Of a stretch of 64,000 nt of DNA, positions 27,255 through 35,219 are shown in pieces. Position 1 is the first letter of the stretch. The number at the start of each line of letters is the position of its first letter. Source of the DNA: Paenibacillus marchantiophytorum (lineage in GTDB: Bacteria; Bacillota; Bacilli; Paenibacillales; NBRC-103111); assembly GCF_014640555.1 (NCBI RefSeq), contig NZ_BMHE01000002.1:169890-233889 (forward strand), given 5' to 3'. Both the position numbers and the translations under genes were made by a program. The notes beneath the pieces were generated by a model. That model made no database searches. It was not told the origin of the DNA and saw nothing but the letters and a program-made list of their open reading frames with translations.

Positions 27255-27268
27255 CGAACGTACGTTTT
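27255..27268 (+). promoter_or_regulatory. LexA-type box in the leader of the activator gene
   Basis: CGAACGTACGTTTT matches the Gram-positive LexA/DinR consensus CGAACRNRYGTTYC at every position but the last. It lies between the Xre-regulated promoter and the activator start at 27291, so LexA could act as a roadblock or cover a second promoter. Confidence 0.55.
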
Positions 27269-27290
27269 ATTAATTGAGAGGAGGAAAGAA

Positions 27291-28028
27291 ATGGATCAGC
27301 AAATAAACAGCTTTAACGCGTATGCTACATTGAACAATTATTTCGCTTTGACGCAATGTAATCAACCTACGGAGGAGCAAGCGAAAGCTGCCGTTCTCAT
27401 GTTGTGCAGGTTATATGGAGGAGAGAGCGAGGCGGACTTTTTCAAACAAGCAGATATAGAACTCATCCAAAGCTTTTTGGATACGAAGACCAAGATTATG
27501 GAACGGTTGAATGGCAAGGACAGAGGGAGACCTTGGTTGGACAGTATAAGTGAGCTTCGATCCACTTATCGAGAGACATATCAACTATTGCTTGAAGCGA
27601 AGGGGAAAGTGGATCGGACGAAGAATCAGGTTTCCAAAAAAATAATTAATGACATGATATCCGATGTAAACTTTGCCATTGAGTGGATGGATACAGCGAG
27701 AAGGCCTGGGAATAAAAGAGGGATCGAACGCAGGTCGGCTTATCAGCGAAGTATTCTTGTCGATCCACTGCGTATGCAAGCCATTAGCGACCGGGTCAAT
27801 GAGATAAGTTCTCCCCAGCTCTCTGAAGCACAAAGAGATCAGGTTGAGGCTGCGATGGAATTGCTTTCGGAGAGGGAGCGGGCTTGCTACACGATGGCCT
27901 ATGGAGAAGGATTTTCAAGAAGTTATATTGCTGAAATGCTGGGTGTAACGAAGGATAGTGTGAAAGTATATCTTGCTAGGGCACAAAAAAAGTTTTCAAT
28001 AGAAGTGCAAAATGGCCTGTTTTTCTAG
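27291..28028 (+). CDS. Sigma-70-like positive control factor (Xpf-like)
   Basis: A 245-residue protein whose C-terminus is a sigma region 4 helix-turn-helix (LLSERERACYTMAYGEGFSRSYIAEMLGVTKDSVKVYLARAQKKF, about residues 193-238). The N-terminal part is helical without clear sigma region 2. PBSX uses an analogous sigma-like factor, Xpf, to turn on its late operon. ATG 27291 follows AGGAGGAAAGAA; the longer frame to 27243 was rejected. It lies next to the Xre/ImmA pair and 220 bp before the first tail gene, so it is the probable activator of that operon. Confidence 0.8.
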   Translation: MDQQINSFNAYATLNNYFALTQCNQPTEEQAKAAVLMLCRLYGGESEADFFKQADIELIQSFLDTKTKIMERLNGKDRGRPWLDSISELRSTYRETYQLLLEAKGKVDRTKNQVSKKIINDMISDVNFAIEWMDTARRPGNKRGIERRSAYQRSILVDPLRMQAISDRVNEISSPQLSEAQRDQVEAAMELLSERERACYTMAYGEGFSRSYIAEMLGVTKDSVKVYLARAQKKFSIEVQNGLFF

Positions 28029-28247
28029 AAATGAGCTCATCCTTGTCCCCCGAATGCCACTTATATATGAGAACGTTAGTTCGTGTTTCTTGTTGCCCTG
28101 CCAAATGGCTTTAAACTGGGTTATCTAATTTACTGAATTGATTAGGTTAAGAGATGAGGTTGATGATCATGCAAAAAGTACGATAGCAGGCAGGAAGTTT
28201 TAATTAAGGAAAGTAGTTAATCAGGATGACGAATTTGAGGTGGTAAA

Positions 28248-28664
28248 GTGATCGAAATGCTAAATGGAATCAGGGAAAAGTTACTTGAACTGGAACCAGA
28301 GATTCCGATCTACAACGAACAGGTAGGGGAGGGAAATCAGGTACCTGCTTTTCTGGTGATGCAGATCAAAAGCGAACAATTGAACGGTTTGAACGGCAGA
28401 TATATCCGCTCAACACAATATGATGTCCAGTATTTTCCCGATCTAAACAGTTCCTCAAAAATAGAAGACTGTCGAAGTATGGGGGAGCGACTTTATGAAG
28501 CTTTGGCGTATATCAACGTTAATGGCCAGATTCGTGCCAAAGCTTTGAGTTACGAAATCATAAATCGCGTGCTTCATTTTTATGTTAACTTTACGGTTAC
28601 ACTTTTTAAGGAAAAGTCAGTGGAACCCAAAATGCAGAAGCTAGAAGAGGAGGTTCGTACATGA
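28248..28664 (+). CDS. Phage tail terminator-like protein (XkdJ-like, DUF6838 type)
   Basis: A 138-residue protein starting with GTG behind GAGGTGG. It has the pattern of XkdJ-type tail terminator/completion proteins (LNGIREKLLELEPEIPIYNEQVGEGNQVPAFLVMQI, then QYDVQYFP). Length equals the 137 residues I recall for PBSX XkdJ, and it lies just before the sheath gene as in PBSX. In the phage it would join tail to head; with no head genes here it probably caps the free end of the tail. The upstream 219 bp (28029-28247) hold no gene but should contain the late promoter. Confidence 0.75.
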   Translation: MIEMLNGIREKLLELEPEIPIYNEQVGEGNQVPAFLVMQIKSEQLNGLNGRYIRSTQYDVQYFPDLNSSSKIEDCRSMGERLYEALAYINVNGQIRAKALSYEIINRVLHFYVNFTVTLFKEKSVEPKMQKLEEEVRT

Positions 28665-28849
28665 ACAAAACAAAGCTGCAGAGAGATGTGAGTAGTCCTT
28701 TGTATGTGAAAGAACAATTTGTAGGCTCTCAGCGATTCACGGGTACTCAGAAAGATGTTCTGAGCGCTTTGCTTGAAGAGAGAAGAGGCTATACAGAAGA
28801 ACAAGTGTTGGAAATCATGAATGGATATTTAGAAGGGATGGTGCAGTAA
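28661..28849 (+). CDS. Small conserved tail-cluster protein before the sheath gene
   Basis: A 62-residue protein (KLQRDVSSPLYVKEQFVGSQRF ... EEQVLEIMNGYLEGMVQ) overlapping the XkdJ-like gene by 4 bp and ending directly before the sheath ATG. A small gene commonly sits at this place in PBSX-type tails. The predicted function is unknown; helix at the C-terminus. Ribosome binding site AGAGGAGG. Confidence 0.75.
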   Translation: MNKTKLQRDVSSPLYVKEQFVGSQRFTGTQKDVLSALLEERRGYTEEQVLEIMNGYLEGMVQ

Positions 28850-30163
28850 ATGGCGGGTGGAACATATACGGTACAAAATAAGGTTCGTCCAGGGGCCTAT
28901 TTCAATTTTACTACGAATGCTTCGTTAGGCACGCTTGGAGACAGGGGGATTACTACCATGGCGCTTAAACTGAGTTGGGGGCCGGTTAAACAAGTTTTAG
29001 CGATTCATGCGTTTGATAATATCAAAACATTGCTTGGTTATGATCTCACCGATCCGAAACTTATGCTCATTCGTGAAGCTCTCAAGCGTGCAGGTACACT
29101 TCTTCTTTACCGACTAAATGCTGGTACCAAGGCTTCTGCTACAGCAGGCGGTTTAACGGCTACAGCAAAGTATGGCGGTGTGAGAGGAAACGAATTGAAG
29201 GTAATTGTCCAGACGAATGTCGATGATGCTGCTAAATTTGATGTCAGAACGCTGCTAGGATCCGATGAGGTAGATAAACAGGTTGTTGCCGATATTGCCG
29301 GACTCATTCCTAATGAATGGATCGTATGGAGCGGAACAGGATCGTTGACAGCAACGGCTGGTGCATCACTCACAAGCGGTGCTGATGGAACGGTGTTGAA
29401 TGCCGATCATTCGGACTACCTGAGCGCAATCGAGGTCTTCGATTTTCAGACTGTGGCGCTTCCAAGCAATGATCCGACACTGAAGTCAGTCTACGCTGCT
29501 TTCACGAAACGGTTGCGAGAAGGCGAGGGTAGGAAAATTCAAGCGGTGCTGGAGAATTATCCATCAGCTAACTATGAAGGTGTCATTAGTGTCAAAAATG
29601 GCGTTGTACTTGCTGATGCGACAGTTATAGATTCCGTGTCAGCTACCGCATGGGTAGCAGGAGCGACGGCTGCGGCACGGGTAAATGAGACATTGACATA
29701 TCAGGCATATGATGATGCCGTCGACGCTAATCCCCGCTATACGAATAGTCAAATTGAGGCGGCACTCAAAGCCGGAGAATTCGTATTTACACAAAATCAA
29801 GGTAGAGCTCTTGTTGAGCAAGACATTAATTCCTTAACGAGTTTTACGGTTGCAAAAGGAAAGCCATTCTCCAAAAATCGCGTGATTCGAGTGCTGGATG
29901 CGATCAACAATGATTTAAAACGAACATTTGAGTCTTTCTATATTGGGAAGGTAGACAATAACCCGGACGGTCGAAACCTGCTCAAAAATGAATATGTCAA
30001 ATATTTGGAGTCTTTGCAAGCGATTGGTGCTTTGAAAAATTTCAACTCTCAAACGGATATTACCGTCGTGCAAGGTGAAGCGTCAGACAGCGTGTATTCG
30101 CAGGTTGCTGTTCAACCTGTAGATGCCGTAGAGAAAATTTATACGAAAGTGAAGGTGAGCTAA
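28850..30163 (+). CDS. xkdK: Contractile tail sheath protein (XkdK-like)
   Basis: A 437-residue sheath protein, near the 466 residues of PBSX XkdK. It has the typical start (GTYTVQNKVRPGAYFNFTTNA), the early conserved domain (GDRGITTMALKLSWGPVKQVL), variable insertion domains in the middle, and a conserved C-terminal region (FSKNRVIRVLDAINNDLKRTFESFYIGKVDNN ... QPVDAVEKIYTKVKV). Its presence shows a contractile rather than flexible tail. It starts one base after the stop codon of the preceding small gene. Confidence 0.92.
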   Translation: MAGGTYTVQNKVRPGAYFNFTTNASLGTLGDRGITTMALKLSWGPVKQVLAIHAFDNIKTLLGYDLTDPKLMLIREALKRAGTLLLYRLNAGTKASATAGGLTATAKYGGVRGNELKVIVQTNVDDAAKFDVRTLLGSDEVDKQVVADIAGLIPNEWIVWSGTGSLTATAGASLTSGADGTVLNADHSDYLSAIEVFDFQTVALPSNDPTLKSVYAAFTKRLREGEGRKIQAVLENYPSANYEGVISVKNGVVLADATVIDSVSATAWVAGATAAARVNETLTYQAYDDAVDANPRYTNSQIEAALKAGEFVFTQNQGRALVEQDINSLTSFTVAKGKPFSKNRVIRVLDAINNDLKRTFESFYIGKVDNNPDGRNLLKNEYVKYLESLQAIGALKNFNSQTDITVVQGEASDSVYSQVAVQPVDAVEKIYTKVKVS

Positions 30164-30164
30164 G

Positions 30165-30629
30165 ATGGGTTTTCTCCATGCAAAGGATACGATCTCAGGA
30201 CAATCTGCTAAGGCTTATGCCACGATTAATGGACAAGTAGAAGAAATGTTCTACGCCAAAAAATTCGAAGCCAAAATAAAAAAGAATAAAAAAGAAATTA
30301 AAACATTGGGTAAACTTGGAACCCAAAACAAGGCCAATGGTTTTACCGGTACAGGCACCATGACCATTTATTATGTTACCTCTGCTTTTCGTCAGTTGAT
30401 GTTGAATTACACGAAAAATGGCATTGATAATTATTTTGATATACAAGTTGTGAATGACGATCCGAGTTCATCGGTTGGCATTCAAGACACCGTTATTAGG
30501 AACGTCAACCTAGACGAGATCACGATCGCCTCGTTTGACGTTGAGTCAGAGTCATTGGAAGAAGAAGTGAGCTTTACCTTCGATGACTGGGATATGTTCA
30601 CAAAATTTAAGCAGCCTACACTAAACTAA
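30165..30629 (+). CDS. xkdM: Tail tube protein (XkdM-like)
   Basis: A 154-residue inner tube protein following the sheath by 1 bp. It has the conserved pattern SGQSAKAYATINGQVEEMFYAKKFEAKIKKNKKEIKTLGKLGTQNKANGFTGTGTMTIYYVTSAFRQLM and ends with DVESESLEEEVSFTFDDWDMFTKF. Length matches PBSX XkdM (147). It stacks as hexameric rings inside the sheath. Confidence 0.92.
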   Translation: MGFLHAKDTISGQSAKAYATINGQVEEMFYAKKFEAKIKKNKKEIKTLGKLGTQNKANGFTGTGTMTIYYVTSAFRQLMLNYTKNGIDNYFDIQVVNDDPSSSVGIQDTVIRNVNLDEITIASFDVESESLEEEVSFTFDDWDMFTKFKQPTLN

Positions 30630-30650
30630 AAACCGGAGGAGGAATAATTA

Positions 30651-31073
30651 ATGAGTGATATTAGCGTTTTTTTGGCTGGAAATGTTTCGACGGAGACGAC
30701 GGAGGAAGTGGTTGTTTCTGACCGTTTTAAAAATAAGGACGGGAAGCCTGTTTCTTGGGTTCTTCGTTCGATTACAGAAGAAGAAAATGACACCATTCGC
30801 AAAGCGGCAACGAAACGCAGCAAAGGCAAGGGTGGCCAACAAGTGACAGAAATCGATCAGACCGAATATTTGTCCAGATTGGCAGTAGCTAGTGTTGCCT
30901 TCCCAAACTTGAAAGATGTCGAACTGCAGAAATCGTACGGCGTGCTTGGAGCTGAAACATTAATTCGGAAAATGCTGCTAGCTGGAGAGTATGCCAATCT
31001 CATCCTCAAAGTTCAAGAAATTAATGGATTCGATAAGGATATTAATGAGCTGGTAGAAGAAGCAAAAAACTAA
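30651..31073 (+). CDS. xkdN: Tail assembly chaperone, short form (XkdN-like)
   Basis: A 140-residue chaperone with the XkdN pattern (VVVSDRFKNKDGKPVSWVLRSITEEENDTIRKAATKR ... YLSRLAVASVAFPNLKDVELQKSYGVLGAETLIRKMLLAGEYANLILKV). Such proteins coat the tape measure during tail assembly. The frame ends GCA AAA AAC TAA, where A AAA AAC (31064-31070) is a canonical -1 slippery heptamer immediately before the stop. The -1 frame continues for 65 codons (see the next entry), so short and long forms, like lambda gpG and gpGT, are expected. Confidence 0.9.
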   Translation: MSDISVFLAGNVSTETTEEVVVSDRFKNKDGKPVSWVLRSITEEENDTIRKAATKRSKGKGGQQVTEIDQTEYLSRLAVASVAFPNLKDVELQKSYGVLGAETLIRKMLLAGEYANLILKVQEINGFDKDINELVEEAKN

Positions 31074-31267
31074 TCGAGGGGGGATACGATGAGTATGGGG
31101 AAAGGTGTGACCCCGACTCCACTGCTATTCTCCTCTATTATGCTCTTTTCAAGCTTCGAAAACTTCCTCATGAAATTATGGGGCTTCCATTAAACGAGCG
31201 AGCATTCGTGTTCGCCGCTATACAGTTGTATTCGAAAAAAGAGTCGGATGCGGCTAAAAAAAGATAA
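31070..31267 (+). CDS. Frameshift extension of the tail assembly chaperone (XkzB-like part)
   Basis: Read in the -1 frame from base 31070, this gives 65 residues starting LIEGGYDEYGERCDPDSTAI and continuing LLYYALFKLRKLPHEIMGLPLNERAFVFAAIQLYSKK, ending with TAA at 31265-31267. The frame has no ATG, GTG or TTG start upstream of the Met in EIMGLP, so it should be made only as a fusion to XkdN (205 residues) by slippage on A AAA AAC at 31064-31070. Composition (helical, charged ends) fits the T part of a GT-type chaperone. The next gene starts right after its stop. Confidence 0.75.
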   Translation, partial: LIEGGYDEYGERCDPDSTAILLYYALFKLRKLPHEIMGLPLNERAFVFAAIQLYSKKESDAAKKR

Positions 31268-31275
31268 ATGATAAA

Positions 31276-31323
31276 GGAGGCTGACTCAGAAGGTTACAAA
31301 CCTAGAGAGCAGCCTCTATTTTT
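31276..31323 (+). terminator. Terminator-like hairpin between chaperone and tape measure genes
   Basis: GAGGCTGACTC ... AGGTT-ACA-AACCT ... GAGAGCAGCCTC folds into a long hairpin followed by TATTTTT. It is the same hairpin family as the one at 45166-45210 (shared GGCTGACTC, GGTT, AACC, GAGAGCAGCC). It lies in the middle of an otherwise continuous tail operon, so it could reduce expression of the distal genes or act as a processing site. Confidence 0.6.
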
Positions 31324-31360
31324 CGAAATGCAACTACTCTTAGAAGAAAGGAGTGAATAT

Positions 31361-33193
31361 ATGGCGACCGTTGGATCTGCGCTCAAACTATTTGATCAAA
31401 TCAATAATACGATTAAGAAAGTTATTTCCTCGAAAGAAATTAAATTAACCGATGAGTATATAACTATACAAGCCAAGTTGAAATTCGTGAATGATGGTAA
31501 TCAAGCGCCACAGGCGCTTCAAAATGCCATATTTGCAGCGGCAAACCGTTCTGGAAGCGATTATGGCACGATGGCAGGCATTGTTGCTAAATTAGGGCAG
31601 ACGGCAGGCGGGGCGTTTAGCGGTAATAAAGAAACCATTTCATTTACTGAGCTCATCCAAAAATCATTGAAAATTGGTGGTAGTTCCAAGCAGGACCAAC
31701 AAGCAGGAATGTCACAAATTACAAAAATTATGGCATCTGGAAAAATGCAAGGTCAAGATTTTGGAGCCTTAATGGAGAGCGCACCCGTTTTGGCTGAATC
31801 TATTGCTAATTTTGTCGGCAAATCAAAAGAACAATTGAAGACAATGGGTACCGAAGGCACTATTACTTCCACTGTTCTTAAAGGTGCTATTTTTAAGGCT
31901 GCCGATGATATTAATAGTAGGTTTGATAAGCTGCCTAAAACCTTTGAGGATGCGATGACCATTTTCAAAAATAATGCTTTACAAGCGTTTGGTCCTGTCA
32001 TGGAGAAAGTAAATAATTTGCTTAATTCATCAGCTGGGGGCGAATTGTTTTCTGGCATTTCCATAGCACTGAATTTTGCTGCGGTTGCCGCAGGAGGATT
32101 TGTGAATGTAATGAGTGGGCTGATTGGATTAATTCAAGCGTATTGGCCATTTGTTGTAGGAATGCTAACTGCAGCTGCAGTCGTAATCGCAGGCTTGATT
32201 ATTCCAAAACTGTGGGCAATGATACCTCCACTCTGGGGTCAAGTTACTGCTGCGTATGCTCTTGCTGGTGCTTGGTTTGCTCTTAATTTGCCTCTTTTAG
32301 CAGTTGCCGCATTAATTGGCACCATTGTTTTTGTGTTATTAATGAGTGGGGTTACTGCAGAGCAAGTTGTTGGGACCATTGCGGGATGTTTTATGATGCT
32401 CGTCGGGTCAGTTAGCAATTCATTCGCTATTTTATACAATATTATAGTCGGCTATGTAGAGTTTTTCAGAAATCTGTTTATTGATCCAATCTATGCCGTA
32501 CAAAATATGTATTACAATTTGGCAATGAATTTTGGAAATTACATGTTAAATATGATCATAAGCACGGAGAACTTTGCCGGGAGTTTTATGAAGTCTATTG
32601 TGCGAGGGATTAACGGGGCGATTGAAGGGTTTAACTGGCTCGCGAGTGCAGTCTCTGGCATATTTGGAAAAGATTTTAAAGGATTTGAGTTGTTGGATGA
32701 ATCTAATATGCACGCTGTTAGCGATACAGTGAAAAATGTCATGGATATGATGGAAAAACCAGTTAGTGATAAAGCGGTCGTCTCCATGCAAAGAATGGGG
32801 TTCAAAGACCTGAAAAATGAATTCGACTACGGCTATAAATCAGGCGCGGGAATTATGAATAAAATTTCTAGCATAGGAAACGGGCTTAAAGACAGTGGAC
32901 TTAAAGATAAGGGATTTAACGACAGCTTGCCACTTAGCAACAATACGTTAGGCAAAGTGAACGAGGTTGGAGCGATTAACGACACGGTTGATATCTCCAA
33001 TGAAGACTTGATGCTTATGCGGGATGTAGCGGAACGCGATAGTATCAAAAATTTCGTTTCACTGACGCCAACTGTAGCAGTTGGAGACGTTCATATCCAC
33101 GATACGACCGATGCAGATGAAATGATTCGCCGGATTACTGAGGCGGTAGAGGTCGAAGTCACTAACCATGCTCAGGGGGTGTATGCAGGATGA
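31361..33193 (+). CDS. xkdO: Tail tape measure protein (XkdO-like, short)
   Basis: A 610-residue protein with a tape-measure domain in the first 220 residues (LMESAPVLAESIANFVGKSKEQLKTMGTEGTITSTVLKGAIF, PKTFEDAMTIFKNNALQAFGPVMEKVNNLL). A hydrophobic middle follows (about residues 230-360, several membrane-like stretches), then a C-terminal part ending VGDVHIHDTTDADEMIRRITEAVEVE. PBSX XkdO has about 1330 residues, so the tail should be roughly half as long. I chose ATG 31361 after AAAGGAGTG; the open frame from 31268 runs through the terminator-like hairpin and is not credible. Confidence 0.88.
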   Translation: MATVGSALKLFDQINNTIKKVISSKEIKLTDEYITIQAKLKFVNDGNQAPQALQNAIFAAANRSGSDYGTMAGIVAKLGQTAGGAFSGNKETISFTELIQKSLKIGGSSKQDQQAGMSQITKIMASGKMQGQDFGALMESAPVLAESIANFVGKSKEQLKTMGTEGTITSTVLKGAIFKAADDINSRFDKLPKTFEDAMTIFKNNALQAFGPVMEKVNNLLNSSAGGELFSGISIALNFAAVAAGGFVNVMSGLIGLIQAYWPFVVGMLTAAAVVIAGLIIPKLWAMIPPLWGQVTAAYALAGAWFALNLPLLAVAALIGTIVFVLLMSGVTAEQVVGTIAGCFMMLVGSVSNSFAILYNIIVGYVEFFRNLFIDPIYAVQNMYYNLAMNFGNYMLNMIISTENFAGSFMKSIVRGINGAIEGFNWLASAVSGIFGKDFKGFELLDESNMHAVSDTVKNVMDMMEKPVSDKAVVSMQRMGFKDLKNEFDYGYKSGAGIMNKISSIGNGLKDSGLKDKGFNDSLPLSNNTLGKVNEVGAINDTVDISNEDLMLMRDVAERDSIKNFVSLTPTVAVGDVHIHDTTDADEMIRRITEAVEVEVTNHAQGVYAG

Positions 33194-33936
33194 GTTATGG
33201 CATTTATTTAAGTTTTAACAACCAAATGGAAGGCTTCCAAATTCCCGTTAATCCGGAGACGATCGACATTTCGGGAAGTGGAAACAGTAAAACGTATGAC
33301 CTTATCGGCCGCGGTGGCGGGACAGAAGAAACAAGAGCCGGTGAAGTGAATGTCATTAAAAATCCGAAACTCCGCGAGGTTTCGTTCAGCAGTTTCTTTC
33401 CAGCAGCCATTTATCCATTTATCCAAGCGGATATCGTGTTTGAGCCGATGCATTATGTTCGACTAATTGAGAAATGGATGGCAACTAGGCATCCGATTCG
33501 ATTCATTTATACGGGTAGGTATTTAGATCCAATATTGGTGGACAGCCAGGGAGGGAAAGAACTTAATTTCCCAGCTTCCATCGAGAAATTTGATTGGAAA
33601 GAAGCAGCCGGTTCACCAGGTGAAATTGAATATAGCCTTACCCTGAAAGAATATGTATTCTATTCAGCCCGCAAGATAGAAATATTAACCGCTGTGGACG
33701 GCAGCCAGGCAACAGTATCGGCAGCGCCGAAAAGACCCGATGAGCGAATTCGAGCGCAATTTTATCGATTGAAGAAAAATGAAACGATTGTCGATGTCTC
33801 CATGAAGTTTTTTGCTGACGCAGCTGGGAAACCAGATAGCACGCGGTATCGTGATATTCAAAGGGTAAATGAGTTATCGGATAATCAAATGAAGCAGCTA
33901 AAAGAAGGCGATATGCTGAAAATTCCTCCATATTGA
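33190..33936 (+). CDS. xkdP: Tail protein with LysM-like C-terminus (XkdP-like)
   Basis: A 248-residue protein. The N-terminal domain of about 165 residues (SYGIYLSFNNQMEGFQIPVNPETIDISGSGNSKTYDLIGRGG) is typical of XkdP and Mu gp53-like baseplate linkers. A C-terminal LysM-like domain (AQFYRLKKNETIVDVSMKFF ... DIQRVNELSDNQMKQLKEGDMLKIP) follows. It overlaps the tape measure stop by 4 bp. Length is near PBSX XkdP (235). It probably joins tube and baseplate hub. Confidence 0.88.
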   Translation: MSYGIYLSFNNQMEGFQIPVNPETIDISGSGNSKTYDLIGRGGGTEETRAGEVNVIKNPKLREVSFSSFFPAAIYPFIQADIVFEPMHYVRLIEKWMATRHPIRFIYTGRYLDPILVDSQGGKELNFPASIEKFDWKEAAGSPGEIEYSLTLKEYVFYSARKIEILTAVDGSQATVSAAPKRPDERIRAQFYRLKKNETIVDVSMKFFADAAGKPDSTRYRDIQRVNELSDNQMKQLKEGDMLKIPPY

Positions 33937-33945
33937 GGTGATGAC

Positions 33946-34911
33946 ATGCTAACAGTTGAAATAGACAACAAAGACGGGAACATGTGGGAGCTGCCCATTA
34001 GTGCTGTGCAGTTCAGCTCGACCAGATACGGCAAGCCATCCAGTTGCTCGATCACGATGTTACGTGGCGGATGGTATGAAGATAATGCATTTAAATATAA
34101 CAATGGGGATGTTGTGCGAGTAAGGCTGAACGGGAATCCCGTGTTTTATGGGTATATTTTCTCCATAGAGTCCGGTCGGGATGAAGAAGTCAAGCTAACG
34201 GCGTATGATCAACTCCGCTATTTGATGTATAACGAGACTTACGTGTTTAAGGACGCCAAGGCTAGTGAAGTTATTAAACAAATTGCAGGAGATCTTAAAC
34301 TTCAAATTGGAGAGATCGAAGATTCGGGTTACGTTATTCCATCGATTGTTGAGGATGGCACCAAATTGATGGACATTATTTGTAAAGCCTTAGATAAAAC
34401 GTTGATCTCTACGAAGAAAATTTTTGTCCTGTATGATGACTTCGGCTCATTGCGGTTGCGTGATGCGGATAAATGGGTGATGGACTTTGCTCTCGGTGAT
34501 GTAAGCCTTGTCTATGACTACAGTTTTAATCGATCTATTGATACGGATACGTACAACAGAATTAAGATCGTTCGTGACAATAAGGAAACGAATAAACGAG
34601 AAGTGTATATCGATCAAGATAGCAACAATATAGCGAAATGGGGCAGGCTGCAGCAATTTCGCAAAGTGGAAGATAAGATGAATGAAGCTCAGATTATGGA
34701 GTTGTTAAAACTGATGCTTGGCGCCAAAAACCGGGAGACCAAAACCTTTTCATTGAATGCCATCGGCGATATCCGGATTAGGGCAGGCTGCCGCATATTT
34801 ATCAACATCGAGGAAGCTGGAATCAGCCAGTTTTTTCAAGTAGAAGATTGTACGCACAATTTTGAAGGATCTGAACATACGATGAAACTGGATTTGAAGG
34901 TGGTCTCATGA
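33946..34911 (+). CDS. xkdQ: Baseplate hub protein (XkdQ-like, gpD-like fold)
   Basis: A 321-residue protein matching PBSX XkdQ (325) in length and position, with MLTVEIDNKDGNMWELPISAVQFSSTRYGKPSSCSITMLRG at the start and FRKVEDKMNEAQIMELLKLMLGAKNRETKTFSLNAIGDIRIRAGCRIFI near the end. This group has the hub fold of phage late control protein D/gp27. A GAGGTGATG-type ribosome binding site precedes the ATG. Confidence 0.87.
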   Translation: MLTVEIDNKDGNMWELPISAVQFSSTRYGKPSSCSITMLRGGWYEDNAFKYNNGDVVRVRLNGNPVFYGYIFSIESGRDEEVKLTAYDQLRYLMYNETYVFKDAKASEVIKQIAGDLKLQIGEIEDSGYVIPSIVEDGTKLMDIICKALDKTLISTKKIFVLYDDFGSLRLRDADKWVMDFALGDVSLVYDYSFNRSIDTDTYNRIKIVRDNKETNKREVYIDQDSNNIAKWGRLQQFRKVEDKMNEAQIMELLKLMLGAKNRETKTFSLNAIGDIRIRAGCRIFINIEEAGISQFFQVEDCTHNFEGSEHTMKLDLKVVS

Positions 34912-35219
34912 ACAATGTTACGAAATTGGTACGTGCTTTAAAAAGCGCCAGTGTTGGGGCTGTGGAAGCCGGCACGCCCGTTCATATTACGTTTGGCGAA
35001 GTCATCAGCATCCATCCTCTCGAGATTACTGTGGATCAACGGTTTTCATTAGATCAGGATTTTTTAATTGTTCCGGAGCAGTTAACGCCTTATCAAATCA
35101 TGATCGAAGGTCAGCCAATTGTCATTAGACGAGGTTTGGAAGTTGGTGACAGTTTGCTTCTTTTACGTATGCAGGGCGGTCAAAAATATGTCCTTTTGGA
35201 CAAGGTGGTGGAGGCATGA
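34908..35219 (+). CDS. xkdR: DUF2577 tail protein (XkdR-like)
   Basis: A 103-residue OB-fold-like protein (KSASVGAVEAGTPVHITFGEVISIHPLEITVDQRFSLDQDFLIVPEQLTPY ... LEVGDSLLLLRMQGGQKYVLLDKVVE). DUF2577 members lie between hub and gp25-like genes in PBSX-type tails, and this one overlaps both neighbours by 4 bp. It probably contributes to the spike or hub. Confidence 0.87.
   Translation: MNNVTKLVRALKSASVGAVEAGTPVHITFGEVISIHPLEITVDQRFSLDQDFLIVPEQLTPYQIMIEGQPIVIRRGLEVGDSLLLLRMQGGQKYVLLDKVVEA

Noticed and set aside
28071..28082. GAACGTTAGTTC palindrome before the first tail gene, resembling a LexA box
   Set aside because: It has the GAAC-N4-GTTC core, but the full Gram-positive LexA consensus is matched at only about 10 of 14 positions and no promoter is clearly overlapped. 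Much weaker than the boxes at 2438 and 27255.
31085..31192. Short open frame from ATG 31095 in the XkdN frame after its stop
   Set aside because: It ends after about 34 codons. The -1 frame here runs unbroken from the slippery site to 31267 and explains the coding potential much better.
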